Source: Incurvaria masculella (lineage: Eukaryota > Arthropoda > Insecta > Lepidoptera > Incurvariidae). Taken from it: a stretch of 64,000 nt of DNA. The stretch covers positions 3,494,501 to 3,558,500 of the forward strand of contig OX335651.1 in NCBI GenBank assembly GCA_946894095.1, given 5' to 3'. Below are positions 46,132 through 55,853 of the stretch, in pieces; positions within the stretch are counted from its first letter, which is position 1; the number at the start of each line of letters is the position of its first letter. The notes under the pieces were generated by a model. That model worked only from the letters and a program-made list of their open reading frames with translations, was not told the origin of the DNA and searched no databases. The translations under genes and the position numbers were made by a program.

Positions 46132-49100
46132 CTGCAAAACGATAAATTCGGTCAAGTAGATGGTAAATGTAGAGATATAGGCAGAGTTGATGTCAGATAT
46201 CAAAATAGAGAGAAAGCAGAAAGAATAATAGAAAGAGAGTCAGTTGCCAGTTCCTTCAGTCAGTTCCAGTTGTGAGACAAAATACTTAAAAAACCGGCCA
46301 AGTGCGAGTCGGACTCGCACACGAAGGGTTCCGTACCATCGTAAAAAAAAAACATGTTTTTTGTATGGGAGCCCCCTTTAATTTTAATTCTTTTTTAATC
46401 TTACCGATTTGTTGTTGTAGCGGCAAAATAAATACACACTCTGTGAAAATTTCAGCTGTCTACCTGTTACGGTTACTGAGATACAGCCCTGTGACCGGAC
46501 AGACGGACGGACGGACGGACGGACGGACGGACAGCGGAGGCTTAGTAGTAGGGTTCCGTTTTCACCCTTTGGGTACGGAACCCTAATAGTGAATTACATT
46601 TAAAACAAAAATCGCTGCGGCGCGTCGTATTTTTGGACTAGACCAGGCATTTTATATTACTTTCAATACAGTTGTGTTCTTATTGTAGACCATGTTTAGA
46701 AAACCAAATTTGTAGGGGCCAAAATATGGACACGCTCCTCTTAAGAATAAAAAGGCTCTCATGAAGACCGATACAAAGCGGTTGAAGACCAAAAGAGGGG
46801 GCGGATCGTAAAATTGGGGCTCACCTTGTCCGGGCGCGGCGTTGGAGTTGTTCTGAGCTTCATTTTCGTCTTCCTCGTCGATCTCGTCCTCATCATCTTC
46901 GCCCTCGCCGCCGCTGGAGCCCTCGAACAGCGAGCTCGCCGAACTTTCTTCCTCTGCAAAAGGTTTTCTCTTTGCTAATGCGTCATGGATAGTTAAGAAC
47001 GTCCCCCCATACAAACGTAGTTTACTAATCATTTGGAGACCGCTATTCCAATTAAATTTATATTTAATATCTAATATCAGGTAACAAATATCTGTGTCTG
47101 CACGCTTTAGTTTTTTTTTAAAATCCAATCTGAATTAAATGAAAGCAAAAATACAATCTTTATACGAATTTTGTTTTCTCTGTGGTTTGACCCAGAATAC
47201 ATTTACCGAAAAAACAAAGACATGCAGACACAGCTATTTGTCGCCTAATATTGGATACCAAATATCAAGTAAGTTGGAACAGTGGTTTTCAAATTATTAC
47301 TAAACTACATTTGTATGGGAGGCGAAAATTTCTGATGCTTACGGGCCTACTTTAACATCACGTCAGAGGCCCTAGTCCCACTTGTCACCTAAATTGGCGT
47401 TTACGCCAAACCTGGCGACTTTCAAATGTATGAAGAAATTGAAGACCGCGCGCAGTGGGCATTAGGCGAACTAACATTTGCGAGTCCGAGTTTGATTTGA
47501 CAGCTTGTCTGTCGTCGCCGTAATTACGTTGTTGGTGCCGGTTACGCCGACTCCGCGTTTTAATACAAATGTGAAGTTCGAGTATAATTTTGATAGCTTG
47601 AAGATGTAAAACCACAGAATAAGTAATAAAAACTTGAATGGGGTTTCTCGAAGTTCTGTAAACGTCAATTTAGGTAAGAACTCGGACTGACCACTCAGGT
47701 GTCATGATAGAAGGAAGTGGAGTGTGCATATAATCACATTTTTTTAATGGAACCTGACATGGATGACTAATACCACATAACTACAGTTATGATATTAGCC
47801 CAACACACTGCATTTGCGGAGGAATTAGTTGCCATGCAAGGACCTTCCCTTTATGAGCACGGCTACATCGAATAGGATGGAAAACATGGACAATTGTTCA
47901 TTGCCGATTCAACCATAGTTTCATCCAATGCTGTGGTACCAACCTGGGAGGGCTTAACCCTACCACCTAGTAGGGGAATGGGACCTACAGTGTTACTTGG
48001 GTTCCGAACCATGGACCTGGTCGCATTGCCAACAAAATGTACTTATTCAAATCAGAACGAGAAAGAAAGTGGTGCATGATCGGGGCGAGGATTTGAACCT
48101 AGACCTCTCGCATGAAAGGCAAGTCCTCTAGCCCCTAGACCACGAGCTGTACAGGAAGATGGCCACTCGTCCTGTGCCACAATAGCCACCGAGCTCCAGA
48201 AATGCGTTCGTCGAGTCAGTTCCCACACACAGAAACTCTCCAATATGTCGGCAACTATGTTTGGGAGTAGCATTCACGTTTAAGTTGGGTTGGTAGTTAT
48301 ATGAAATTGCCGACAGCGGCTAGAAGGAACAGATCCTTCCATTTTGATCTAAGATCACACCAGTCTTGGAATAATAAGCTAGGTGCCATGCCAGGACCTT
48401 CCCTTTAGCTGAAGGTGTTTTGGAAATGAAATGGAATTTTATTATGGATATGCAACACCGTATGGACGGTTTAAACTTCTTTGGGACATTACTCACCGAG
48501 GTTATCATTGTAGACGGCACTCAGAGAGATGTCTTCGTCTTCATCCTCATCATCTTCCTCCTCGTCAGACCCTGCAACAAACAGACGAAATACATAAGTT
48601 CTTAGGTTTACAACTCAAATTATATTGAATAGCAAACTTACTCTTAACGGTGCTAGATTTCACTGTGGGTCAACATGTTTCGCCTCACTTGTGACCACTT
48701 GCATAAATGCATAAAAAAACTACAACCTGAGCCTGAGCCCGAAGTCCCAGTTGTCACCTAAATTGGCGTTTACGGCAAACGATCGACTGGCGTTTTCAAT
48801 TGTATGGAGAAATTGAAGAGCGCGCGCAGTGGGCTTTAAGCTAACTTACATTTGAGATTCCGAGTTAGATTTGACAGCTTACTCACCGTCGGCGTAATTA
48901 CGTCGACGTTGCCGTTTACGCCGACTACACGTTTCCATACAAATCGGAAGTCCGAGTTTGACTTGACAGATTGAAGAAGTAAAACCACAGAATACCTAGT
49001 AAAAACTTGTTTGTGGAGTTTGACGTTTTTACGTAACTTCGAAGTGCTGTAAACGCCAATTTGGGTGAGAACTCAGACTGACCACTCTGGTTGCAAAAAA

Positions 49101-52100
49101 CGACCCCCCTTCTATACTATTCACAAAAAGTATAATCATGTTTGTTTAATTCATGCGTTGACATCTATGTTATGTACTGGAGCCGGGACATGGAGAAGCG
49201 TTGCAGAAACTTGAGCGGGCGAGTCCAGGACGGGTTGCCATTCTGCTGTTTCCGTGAATAAAATAATGCTACAAAGTGGGAGCGCGATGCTAAACGATGC
49301 TTACTTCTTATCAGAGAGCCCATGTGGAATAGCAAGCCAAAAACTGTGTACATGACCACTGGCCAAGGTGTCGTGATGTGCCCTTCCGAAATTGTATCGT
49401 CTAGCACCAGGGACCCAAAGTCAATGGCCAAATCTGGAAATGTCAGCATGCGTCAGTCGGCCAGCCTTCCCAGATTTTATTGCGCTCTCCTATCATGTAC
49501 TCTTGCCATTTTCATAAAAAATACATTGGTAGGACTATGCACATTAGAAAGAGGGTATGTGTGGTTTACAATTTATGATTTGTGGTTTTGGAATCATACA
49601 ACATAAAAACGGAATGCTTTTAAGGTTGTATAGTTCCATAACTATCAATTACATAATTCGAAATAAAATTCACACAGATTTAGTTTGCAAAAACATGTTC
49701 TAATTGACTTATGCTCGGTTTCACCACTTCCAGCTACAAATATCCCAAAGTTACCTTTCGGTTACACCATGTAATTATGCAATGTAACCGAAAGATACTT
49801 ATCGGATTTCAGGTAACTGGAGGTGGTGAAAACAGGTGTTATTATATCATAAGTATGACCATGCCCGTGTTCCCCAAAAAACGACAGATGGTCACTGGTC
49901 ATGTATGCGTTGACAGTGGCCATTTTTGCCAGAGCATCATCTGACAATTTTCCAGTGCTGTCAAGAGCATCGCAAAGACAGGCTGCCGCGTCACTCACCT
50001 CCGTCGTCGTCGGCGCCTTCACCGTCTCCGTCGCTGTCATTGTTGCCGTTCATCTCCTTCTCCTCCTCCTCCCCCTCCCCGTCGCTGTCGTCAGCCTCCT
50101 GGTCGTCTTGGTCGAACCTGCAACGGTGACATGTGTCAAGGAAGCTATCTCATTTTTTGACATAACAAAAGCCATGACAGTCGTTCACGGCCGTATTTAA
50201 AGCAAATTGTATGTGTGTATATCCACGAGACCATGCCTGGCACGGGAAGACCTGAAATGGATCCTCAGGGAATCGGAAAACACCTTGAGGATGTATTAAG
50301 TAGGGGCATGAACTGTATGTCTACATTCCTCGAAAGATCAGTGGATGAGAAGGAAAATTTGAAAAGGGCCACGGTAAGCTAACAGTACTTGATCTAACCC
50401 AACCTAGTTCTAGCCAAAAGTGATAGTACATACTAACAATGTTGTCGTCTATGTAAAATAGATTAGACCTCGTTTTAGCCCAACTGTGACCGGCTGTCAT
50501 TAGTAATCCACGCGAAGGTAAAAGTCTACACCTAATTCCAGCATGGTTATATTTTCGCCATAACTGATGCATTAAGGCGCTAGGACTAGCCAACTACTCG
50601 CGCCATACAAATGCACTTTTTAACAAATGTAATAATATGTAGTAAAACGCTTCAGCAAATCCAAATAGAACTCCAGACTGATAATGGATTGTTAATATTT
50701 TTTTATTCCATCATTTATTTAAATAATAATAAAAATAAAAAAAGTTGATTTTTCTCATTAGAAATCTGAAATTCATTCGATTTCTAGATATAAGCAAAAA
50801 CAGCATATATGCATAAACAAAAAATTCCATTTGCTTTTAGATTTCTACATTTAGTCAAAAAAGTTCGGAAATGGACACCGTTTCCGCAATGTATTTTGTA
50901 TAGAAAAAGGAAACATATATTAACGAAAATCATTCGATTTCTAGACAAGGAATCATATATTGTAAGGATGACACTTATAATCGTCAGACTTAGTTAGTTT
51001 ACTTGGGGTGCCTCGTCTAACTTTGCGATTTGGCTAGTACCAGGCCCTTAAGGCTGTTCCGACCCATATAAAGTTGTTTGCAAACATAGCGCAAAAAGTA
51101 TTGCACTTTAAGCCACGAATTAATAATAAAAGTATAATATAGTCATATTACTTGCAGCGAAAACAATTTCACAATTTTAGGATTATTGGTTTTGTTACAA
51201 TTTATTTAAATACGATTTTTATTTAACAGCGCCATCTAACGGTGTAAAACTTCTAATCGGCAATTACAACGAAACCATTAAACCTGAAATTGTGAATATG
51301 TTTTTGCTGCAACTACCATGGCTATATTTAATATTTTTGACGAATTCGTGCCTTAAAGTGCAATACTTTTTGCGTTCTGTGTAAAAAAAAACATTGTATG
51401 GGTCGGAACATCATTAAATCTCAAGACATTCAAGTCTCAGAAAAACTCACCCATCCAAATTTTTGAGGGAGGGGTGCAGGGTGAACACCTTGTTCCTGTA
51501 GTCAACCATGCTGGTCACCTCATTGTTGAACAGGTCGAGGTTCTTGAGCTTGCCAAAGTCCTGCAACGGCTTAAGGTCCTCCAGCTCCTTGATTTTGTTG
51601 CCCGAGAGGTTCAGGTGGGTGAGCTTTGGGCTCCCGCTGAGCAAGTTCAGCCCGGTGGATATTCTGTTCGATTCAAGAATTCAAGATTATGTATTTTTTT
51701 TATGTAACTGGACATGGATGGTTACCACAACCACATTCATGACATTATTATTAGCCCAACACAACGCATTCTCAAAGGAATTAGGTGCGATGCCCGGACT
51801 TTTCCTTTCTCAGCACGAAATGGATGGAAAACACGGACAATTTTCATTGCCGCTTCGACCATCGTTCATTCAATGCGATGGTACCAACCCGGGCGGGATT
51901 AAATCCGAACCACGGCCAGCCTCTCTCAACGGTCGAATGGTCACCCATCCAAGACCAGACCGGACCCAGCGTTGCTTAACTTCGGAGAGCGATCGCCGAA
52001 GTGTCGCGCCACTGGGCCACAGAGGCTGAAATATGGGCGTGATCTTCTTTCCCCTTTTGTATGGGGAGTTGAGCGGGATGGCCCACTTTAAATGAACATG

Positions 52101-52358
52101 ACTTAACTTTAACATATACCCAAAAAAAGGACTTGATCAGTTACTACTTTGGCACTAGTGTGAGCCGGACATAACAACGAGTAGAATATTATACCTGTTA
52201 TCGGAGAGTTCGAGCCGCTTGAGATTGGGCAGCGCGGGGAACCCCTTGAGCGAGGTGAGCCCCACATTGTTGAGACTGAGCGTCTCCAGGTTGCAGTACT
52301 CGTCCGTGAGGCCCACGATGTTCGTGCTCCGGCAGTTGTCAAGATTCAGCTCCTTCAC
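46073..52358 (-). CDS. Anp32: ANP32 / Mapmodulin-type acidic LRR nuclear phosphoprotein (exon 1 missing)
   Basis: ANP32 proteins bind histones, PP2A and RNA-export or chromatin factors in nucleus and cytoplasm. Six exons are seen: 52195-52358, 51451-51663, 49999-50117, 48497-48571, 46825-46953 and 46073-46131. They total 759 nt (252 residues plus TGA) and keep phase throughout. Leucine-rich repeats come first ([50 protein letters not shown]), with the LRR cap at [15 protein letters not shown]. Then follow long Asp/Glu runs, the fly-like motif [11 protein letters not shown], and a basic KKRK near the C-terminus, a likely nuclear signal. Exon 2 begins in phase 0 exactly where family members split, so only a short exon 1 of about 16-19 residues is missing. 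The fly counterpart is about this size. Confidence 0.94.
46288..46587 (+). repeat. family A repeat with ACGG microsatellite
   Basis: Complete copy with seven or more GACG units at 46499-46530. It lies 160 bp upstream (on the - strand) of the last ANP32 exon. Confidence 0.85.
46825..46953 (-). CDS. Anp32: ANP32 exon 6: acidic
   Basis: The acceptor is TTTTGCAG and the donor is GTGAGC. It encodes [20 protein letters not shown] through [13 protein letters not shown], joining both neighbours in phase 1. Confidence 0.9.
46993..47354. mobile_element. TTAA family C, full copy
   Basis: Starts TTAAGAACGTCCCCCCATAC and ends GCTTACGGGCCTACTTTAA. It shows the undisturbed internal sequence used to date the nested insertions at 52.8-55.1 kb. 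It lies 40 bp upstream of an ANP32 exon. Confidence 0.78.
47370..47700. mobile_element. MITE family B copy
   Basis: CACCTAAATTGGCGTTTACG at the left and CGTCAATTTAGGTAAGAACT at the right. It directly follows a family C copy. Confidence 0.75.
47739..48155 (-). mobile_element. SINE with tRNA-derived head
   Basis: Same body as the 5S-headed copies. On the - strand the head (48155-48075) has a TGGTCTAGGGGC A-box-like and a GGTTCAAATCC B-box-like sequence, a tRNA pol III promoter. Confidence 0.85.
48378..48416 (-). repeat. SINE body fragment
   Basis: Only the GCTAGGTGCCATGCCAGGAC segment survives, 80 bp from an ANP32 exon. Confidence 0.6.
48497..48571 (-). CDS. Anp32: ANP32 exon 5: acidic plus [10 protein letters not shown]
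   Basis: A 75-nt exon with acceptor GTTGCAG and donor GTGAGT. It encodes [20 protein letters not shown] and then YNDNL. The SLSxVYND motif matches the fly protein and anchors the assignment. Confidence 0.92.
48741..49085. mobile_element. MITE family B copy
   Basis: Ends CACCTAAATTGGCG and CGCCAATTTGGGTGAG. It lies in an ANP32 intron. Confidence 0.78.
49086..49707. other. ANP32 intron, no feature recognised
   Basis: Between MITE B and the foldback copy. Two overlapping 94-codon frames on opposite strands lack motifs. Confidence 0.35.
49708..49842. mobile_element. foldback MITE family E, copy 2
   Basis: GGTTTCACCACTTCCAGCTAC at the left and GTAACTGGAGGTGGTGAAAA at the right. Inverted orientation relative to copy 1; lies in an ANP32 intron. 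Confidence 0.78.
49999..50117 (-). CDS. Anp32: ANP32 exon 4: acidic
   Basis: The acceptor is GTTGCAG and the donor is GTGAGT. It encodes [19 protein letters not shown], then a [12 protein letters not shown] stretch. The low-complexity acidic codons explain the CTC/CTT-rich + strand. Confidence 0.92.
50572..51051. mobile_element. TTAA family G, copy 2 (480 bp)
   Basis: A near-identical partner of 39116-39594, differing by only a handful of bases by eye. It abuts family D at a shared TTAA (51048-51051). It lies in an ANP32 intron. Confidence 0.88.
51048..51417. mobile_element. TTAA family D, internally deleted copy (370 bp)
   Basis: Same termini as the 1010-bp copy at 5561-6570 but lacking about 640 bp of its interior. 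The junction falls in TATAA, present at both breakpoints of the long copy. Its left TTAA is also the right TTAA of the neighbouring family G element. Confidence 0.88.
51451..51663 (-). CDS. Anp32: ANP32 exon 3: LRRs and cap
   Basis: The acceptor is GAACAG and the donor is GTGAGT at 51450. It encodes [18 protein letters not shown] through HPSLKNLDG. It completes the LRR domain; the LDG before the acidic tail is a family hallmark. Confidence 0.95.
51694..52028 (-). mobile_element. SINE with 5S rRNA-derived head
   Basis: Head on the - strand at 52026-51920 with GAAGTTAAGCAACGC and TGGATGGGTGACC. About 60 bp of the body are deleted at 51900. It lies in an ANP32 intron between exons 2 and 3. Confidence 0.85.
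52031..52096 (-). repeat. family P end fragment
   Basis: The reverse complement reads ...GTGGGCCATCCCGCTCAAC... and matches the left 60 bp of the element at 52834. It abuts the 5S-headed SINE copy at 51694-52028. Confidence 0.7.
52195..52358 (-). CDS. Anp32: ANP32 exon 2: first LRRs
   Basis: The acceptor is GCCTCTCAG and the donor is GTATAA. It encodes [12 protein letters not shown] through RLELSDN plus two bases of Arg. [18 protein letters not shown] is the typical LRR pattern. Confidence 0.95.
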
Positions 52359-52833
52359 CTGAGAGGCGATTTCGTGAAACAAGATCAGTTTAGAATTCAT
52401 ATGTATACAAAATGTCACAATCTATATATTCGGGGTGACTATATGTTTTTTTAATGAAAAACCGGTATGGGTGGCTGTATTGAGACCAAAGGTACTCAGA
52501 AAAGACAAATCTACCTCACCGCGCGAAACCAAGCTCAGGGGGGCACATTACCAGCGGATTTATGGACTATCGCTGAGCTATCAAGGTGTTTGAGTTACGT
52601 TTACGGTTAGAGGTTTGAGGAAAGACACCCGCCGGCAGACAGTCCCACATCCTCGAAAAATGATTATGAGAAACGGCTCATTCTCTACAGCCTAATGTCC
52701 ACCACAAGGGGGTGCTCTGAATCAGGGATGTTGAGAATATTCGCATTCGCATCCTTAAGAACGGCCCGTAAGCTATGCTCCCCATACAAACGTAGTAATC
52801 ATTTGGAAACTGCTATCCCAATGAAATTGATAT

Positions 52834-53383
52834 TTAAGGTGGCCCAACCCGCTCAACTCCCCATACAAACGGGGAAAGAAGATCACGCCCATATTTCTTA
52901 TCAGAGATCCCAAATTTTGCTCAAAAGAGCTTTATTTGATCGAACTAGATGTCTGATGACCGTTGGCATTGTAAAATTGTGTTTGGTTTCTAAGTTACAA
53001 GGTCCAAAAGTTCGAATTTTTCGCGCGTTTTATACAATAACTTTGGTGGTTTATTACGCAATAATAAAGTAAGAAAATCTTAAAAAGATTAGTCATCAGA
53101 CATAGCTTATTTAATCAAAATTTATAATATATTTGGTTTTTGTTAGATTTTTTACTACGGCGGTCGTGGTTTACTTTTAGCTATAAGTCGTTTTGAAATC
53201 AAAATTTTCGTAAATCGTACCAAATCATACACTATGCTCATTGTCTTTTTTATGGACATGTTGCATCTTCCTCATCACGGAGCCTGTCTTTTTCTCTGAA
53301 ACAGAGAAGGTCCAAGAGCGCTACAGCACGGTTTTGTACAGTGCCCGCAAATGAGTAAGTCCCGCCGGGTTGGGCCACCTTAA
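52834..53383. mobile_element. TTAA family P (550 bp) inside family C
   Basis: Perfect 18-bp terminal inverted repeats TTAAGGTGGCCCAACCCG. The host repeat reads TTTAATATC in an uninterrupted copy at about 47057 but here has TTAA on both sides, proving a TTAA duplication. A related end fragment lies at 52031-52096. Non-autonomous. Confidence 0.88.
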
Positions 53384-53406
53384 TATCTAATATCAGGTAA
53401 CAAATA

Positions 53407-54729
53407 CAAGGTGGGCCAAAAGAAATCACCCTATTGGAAGATGCTCTATTTTTTGCAAATGGCCGCCAATGTCAAATCTGTTTTGACATTTGTGGACTAG
53501 ACAGATGCAGAATACAAGTGAACAAGCCATGGAGCGATACACTCCCCAAGAACGCAGAATAATCGTGTCTATTTTTTTGCGTAACAATTCGTCTGTGGTG
53601 TTGGCGCAGCGCGAATTCCGTCGCCGATTCCCCGGCCGTCCGACACCGACTGCGCAAACACTGCGCCGTTTGGCCACCAACCTTGAAGAGTATGGGACCA
53701 CACGAGACGTTGCCAAGAGTGGCCGGCCCCGGAGCACCCGTTCTGCCGAGAATATCGCCGCTGTGGCCGAGGATGTCGAGATTTCGCCGAAAACATCGAC
53801 CAGACGCCGTGCCACGCAATTAGCCATCAGCCGGACGTCCCTTAGGTGAATTTTGGTCAAAGACCTGCGCATGTTCCCGTACAAAGTCCAGTCCGTGCAT
53901 CAGCTGCTGCCTACAGACCGCCAAACGCGCGTAACCTACGCCCAAGCCATCCTCAATCTCGAAGAAGAAGTGGCCGATTTTTCGACCAAAATCATAATGA
54001 GCGATGAGGCTCATTTCCACCTCAGCGGGTACGTGAACAAGCAAAACTATCGCTTCTGGGGCACCGAAAATCCACGAGTGATGCACGAGGAGCCATTACA
54101 CCCGCTCAAAGTGACTGCATGGTGCGCTGTTCACGCTGGAGGAGTCATCGGGCCATTTTTTTTCGAGAATGCCGCTGGCCAAATGACAACAGTGAACGGT
54201 GCGCGCTATAGGGCCATGTTGACCAACTTTTTTCTGCCACAATTGGACGAATTAGGACTGAAGGATATGTGGTTCCAACAGGACGGAGCAACGGCACACA
54301 CTGCGCGAGCCACAACCGATATTCTGAAGGCAGCTTTCCCGGGTCGCCTCATCTCTCGTTTTGGCGACTTGCACTGGCCCGCAAGATCGCCCGATTTAAG
54401 CGTTCCAGACTTTTTTTTGTGGGGTTTTTTGAAGTCCCGTGTTTACGTGAACAAGCCCGAGACTCTGGAAGCCCTCAAGGACAACATTCGACACGAGTGC
54501 GAGAATCTGTCGCCCGAAGTTCTCGCCGAAGTGATGAAAAATGCCATAAAACGAGCCCGTATGTCAATCAATTGTGACGGCGCCCATTTGGCCGATATAA
54601 TCTTCTCGACCTGACCAATAAAATTCTAAAGGTCCAAATAAACATAATAAAAAAACAGAATCGAAGATTTTCATTTAGAAAAAAAAAGAGAGGCAAACAA
54701 CATCGGATGACTTCTTTTGGCCCACCTGG
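53407..54729 (+). mobile_element. Tc1/mariner-superfamily transposon (1323 bp), TA-flanked
   Basis: Terminal inverted repeats of about 22 bp start CAAGGTGGGCCAAAAG at the left and, read inward, CCAGGTGGGCCAAAAG at the right. Both are flanked by TA (53405-53406, 54730-54731). Removing the element restores the interrupted repeat, since other copies read ...AACAAATATCTGTG. It carries one transposase frame with a single internal stop. Confidence 0.92.
53529..54614 (+). pseudogene. Tc1/mariner-type transposase with one in-frame TGA
   Basis: The frame opens MERYTPQERRIIVSIF, with a DUF4817-like helix-turn-helix N-terminus. It is stopped by TGA at 53847-53849 and continues in the same frame to 54614 (ends ADIIFST). 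The catalytic triad is visible: MSDEAHFHLSG, then WFQQDGATAH, then ARSPDLSVPDFFLWG. About 41 residues lie between the second Asp and the Asp of VPDFF, so this is a DD41D-type spacing as in the rosa group. No other frameshift or stop is seen, so inactivation looks recent. An in-frame ATG upstream at 53490 is also possible. Call as transposase is firm; subfamily is inferred. Confidence 0.88.
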
Positions 54730-54944
54730 TATCTGTGTGTGCACGGTTTTGGTTTTTTTGAAAAATCCAAACCAAATTAAATGAAAGCAAAAAGAAACTC
54801 TTCATACGAATTTTGTTTTCTCTGTGGTTTGACCCATAATACAGTTACCGAAAAAACAAAGACATGCAGACACAGATATTTGTAGCCTAATATTAGATAC
54901 CAAATATCAAGCAAGTTGGAACAGTGGTTTTAAAATTATTATTT

Positions 54945-55096
54945 AGATCTAAGTATGTATTTCATGATTGTGGACGGAAAAATATGTTATGTAAACCCGT
55001 GAAGTTTCTTTGCGGGTTCTTCTTTACAGGGTTGATCGAATCCATGGATCTTTTTGACGTAACTTGGTGTAGTTTGGCTACCAAAAAGTTTAAATA
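54945..55096 (+). mobile_element. LINE/SINE 3' tail insertion
   Basis: A 150-bp insertion splits a TTAA-family repeat. It ends TTTAAATAAATGAAATGAAA and carries TGACGTAACTTGGTGTAG, also present at 9736-9757. Common in Lepidoptera in my recollection; class unknown. Confidence 0.55.
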
Positions 55097-55853
55097 AATG
55101 AAATGAAATTAGTAAACTATGTTTCTATGGGAGGCGAAATTTTCTGATGCTTACGGGTGGAGCTTCAGCATAGATTTGCACATCTGCATCTGCATCCGCA
55201 TCCGCAATAATCAATGCGGACGTTCATGCGGATACAAATGTAATATAAGTTGGGACAAGAAAGAAATTGGGCGGGGCCGGCGAATGACGCGTGCCGTTCG
55301 CACATGAAAGAAAAATAGGAGCATTCCACTTAATTCTTATTTTTATTAATAAAAATGTTAATAATTACGGGACGCCTTCATAAAGTCCAAAAAGCATAAG
55401 GTCCACGTCCAAATAAGCATAAGCAGGGGTATAAGGGGTAGGTATGCTTGGTACACCGTGTGTGATGGTTTACCGCAAGCATACTTGGCCAAGTCCTATT
55501 TGCGAACGTCCACGCCGTGGCAGGTCCGCGTCACGGACCCAAAACGGGCTCGCACAAAGAGTGTGAGTCGTGTACCCTGGGCAATGTTGCGCTACGAACA
55601 AGCATCACACAATCCATCTCCCTTGGTAGCGCAATAGCAAATCGTAAAGGGCGGAACGGTCCGCGTGCAATCCCACACGCGGTCCGTAACCCTCTCCCCC
55701 TCACCTCTCCTCTTCCTTCCAAAAACCCTGTCCGCCCACATTTTGGTACGTACGCAGCGATCTGTGGGAACCAACACCCCAGCTGCTTCGCTTAGCCTCA
55801 GGGCTGGGCGAGGCAGCTGGGGTGTACTGCAAACACCCCCCCCCCCCTTCAAA

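Larger units (their letters stand above)
52752..55165. mobile_element. TTAA family C copy carrying three nested insertions
   Basis: Pieces at 52752-52833, 53384-53404, 54732-54944 and 55097-55165 align in order with a single family C copy. Between them lie family P (TTAA), a Tc1/mariner element (TA) and a LINE-tail insertion. Confidence 0.82.

Noticed and set aside
46499..46530. CRISPR-like short repeat array
   Set aside because: A simple ACGG microsatellite inside a known repeat; no spacers, eukaryotic context.
46302..46586. 94-codon frame inside a family A repeat (similar at 2564 and 8114)
   Set aside because: The same translation recurs in each copy with indels and stops; it is the translated repeat, not a gene.
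48075..48155. A functional tRNA gene on the - strand
   Set aside because: A and B boxes are present but the cloverleaf cannot be completed and the segment is continuous with the SINE body.
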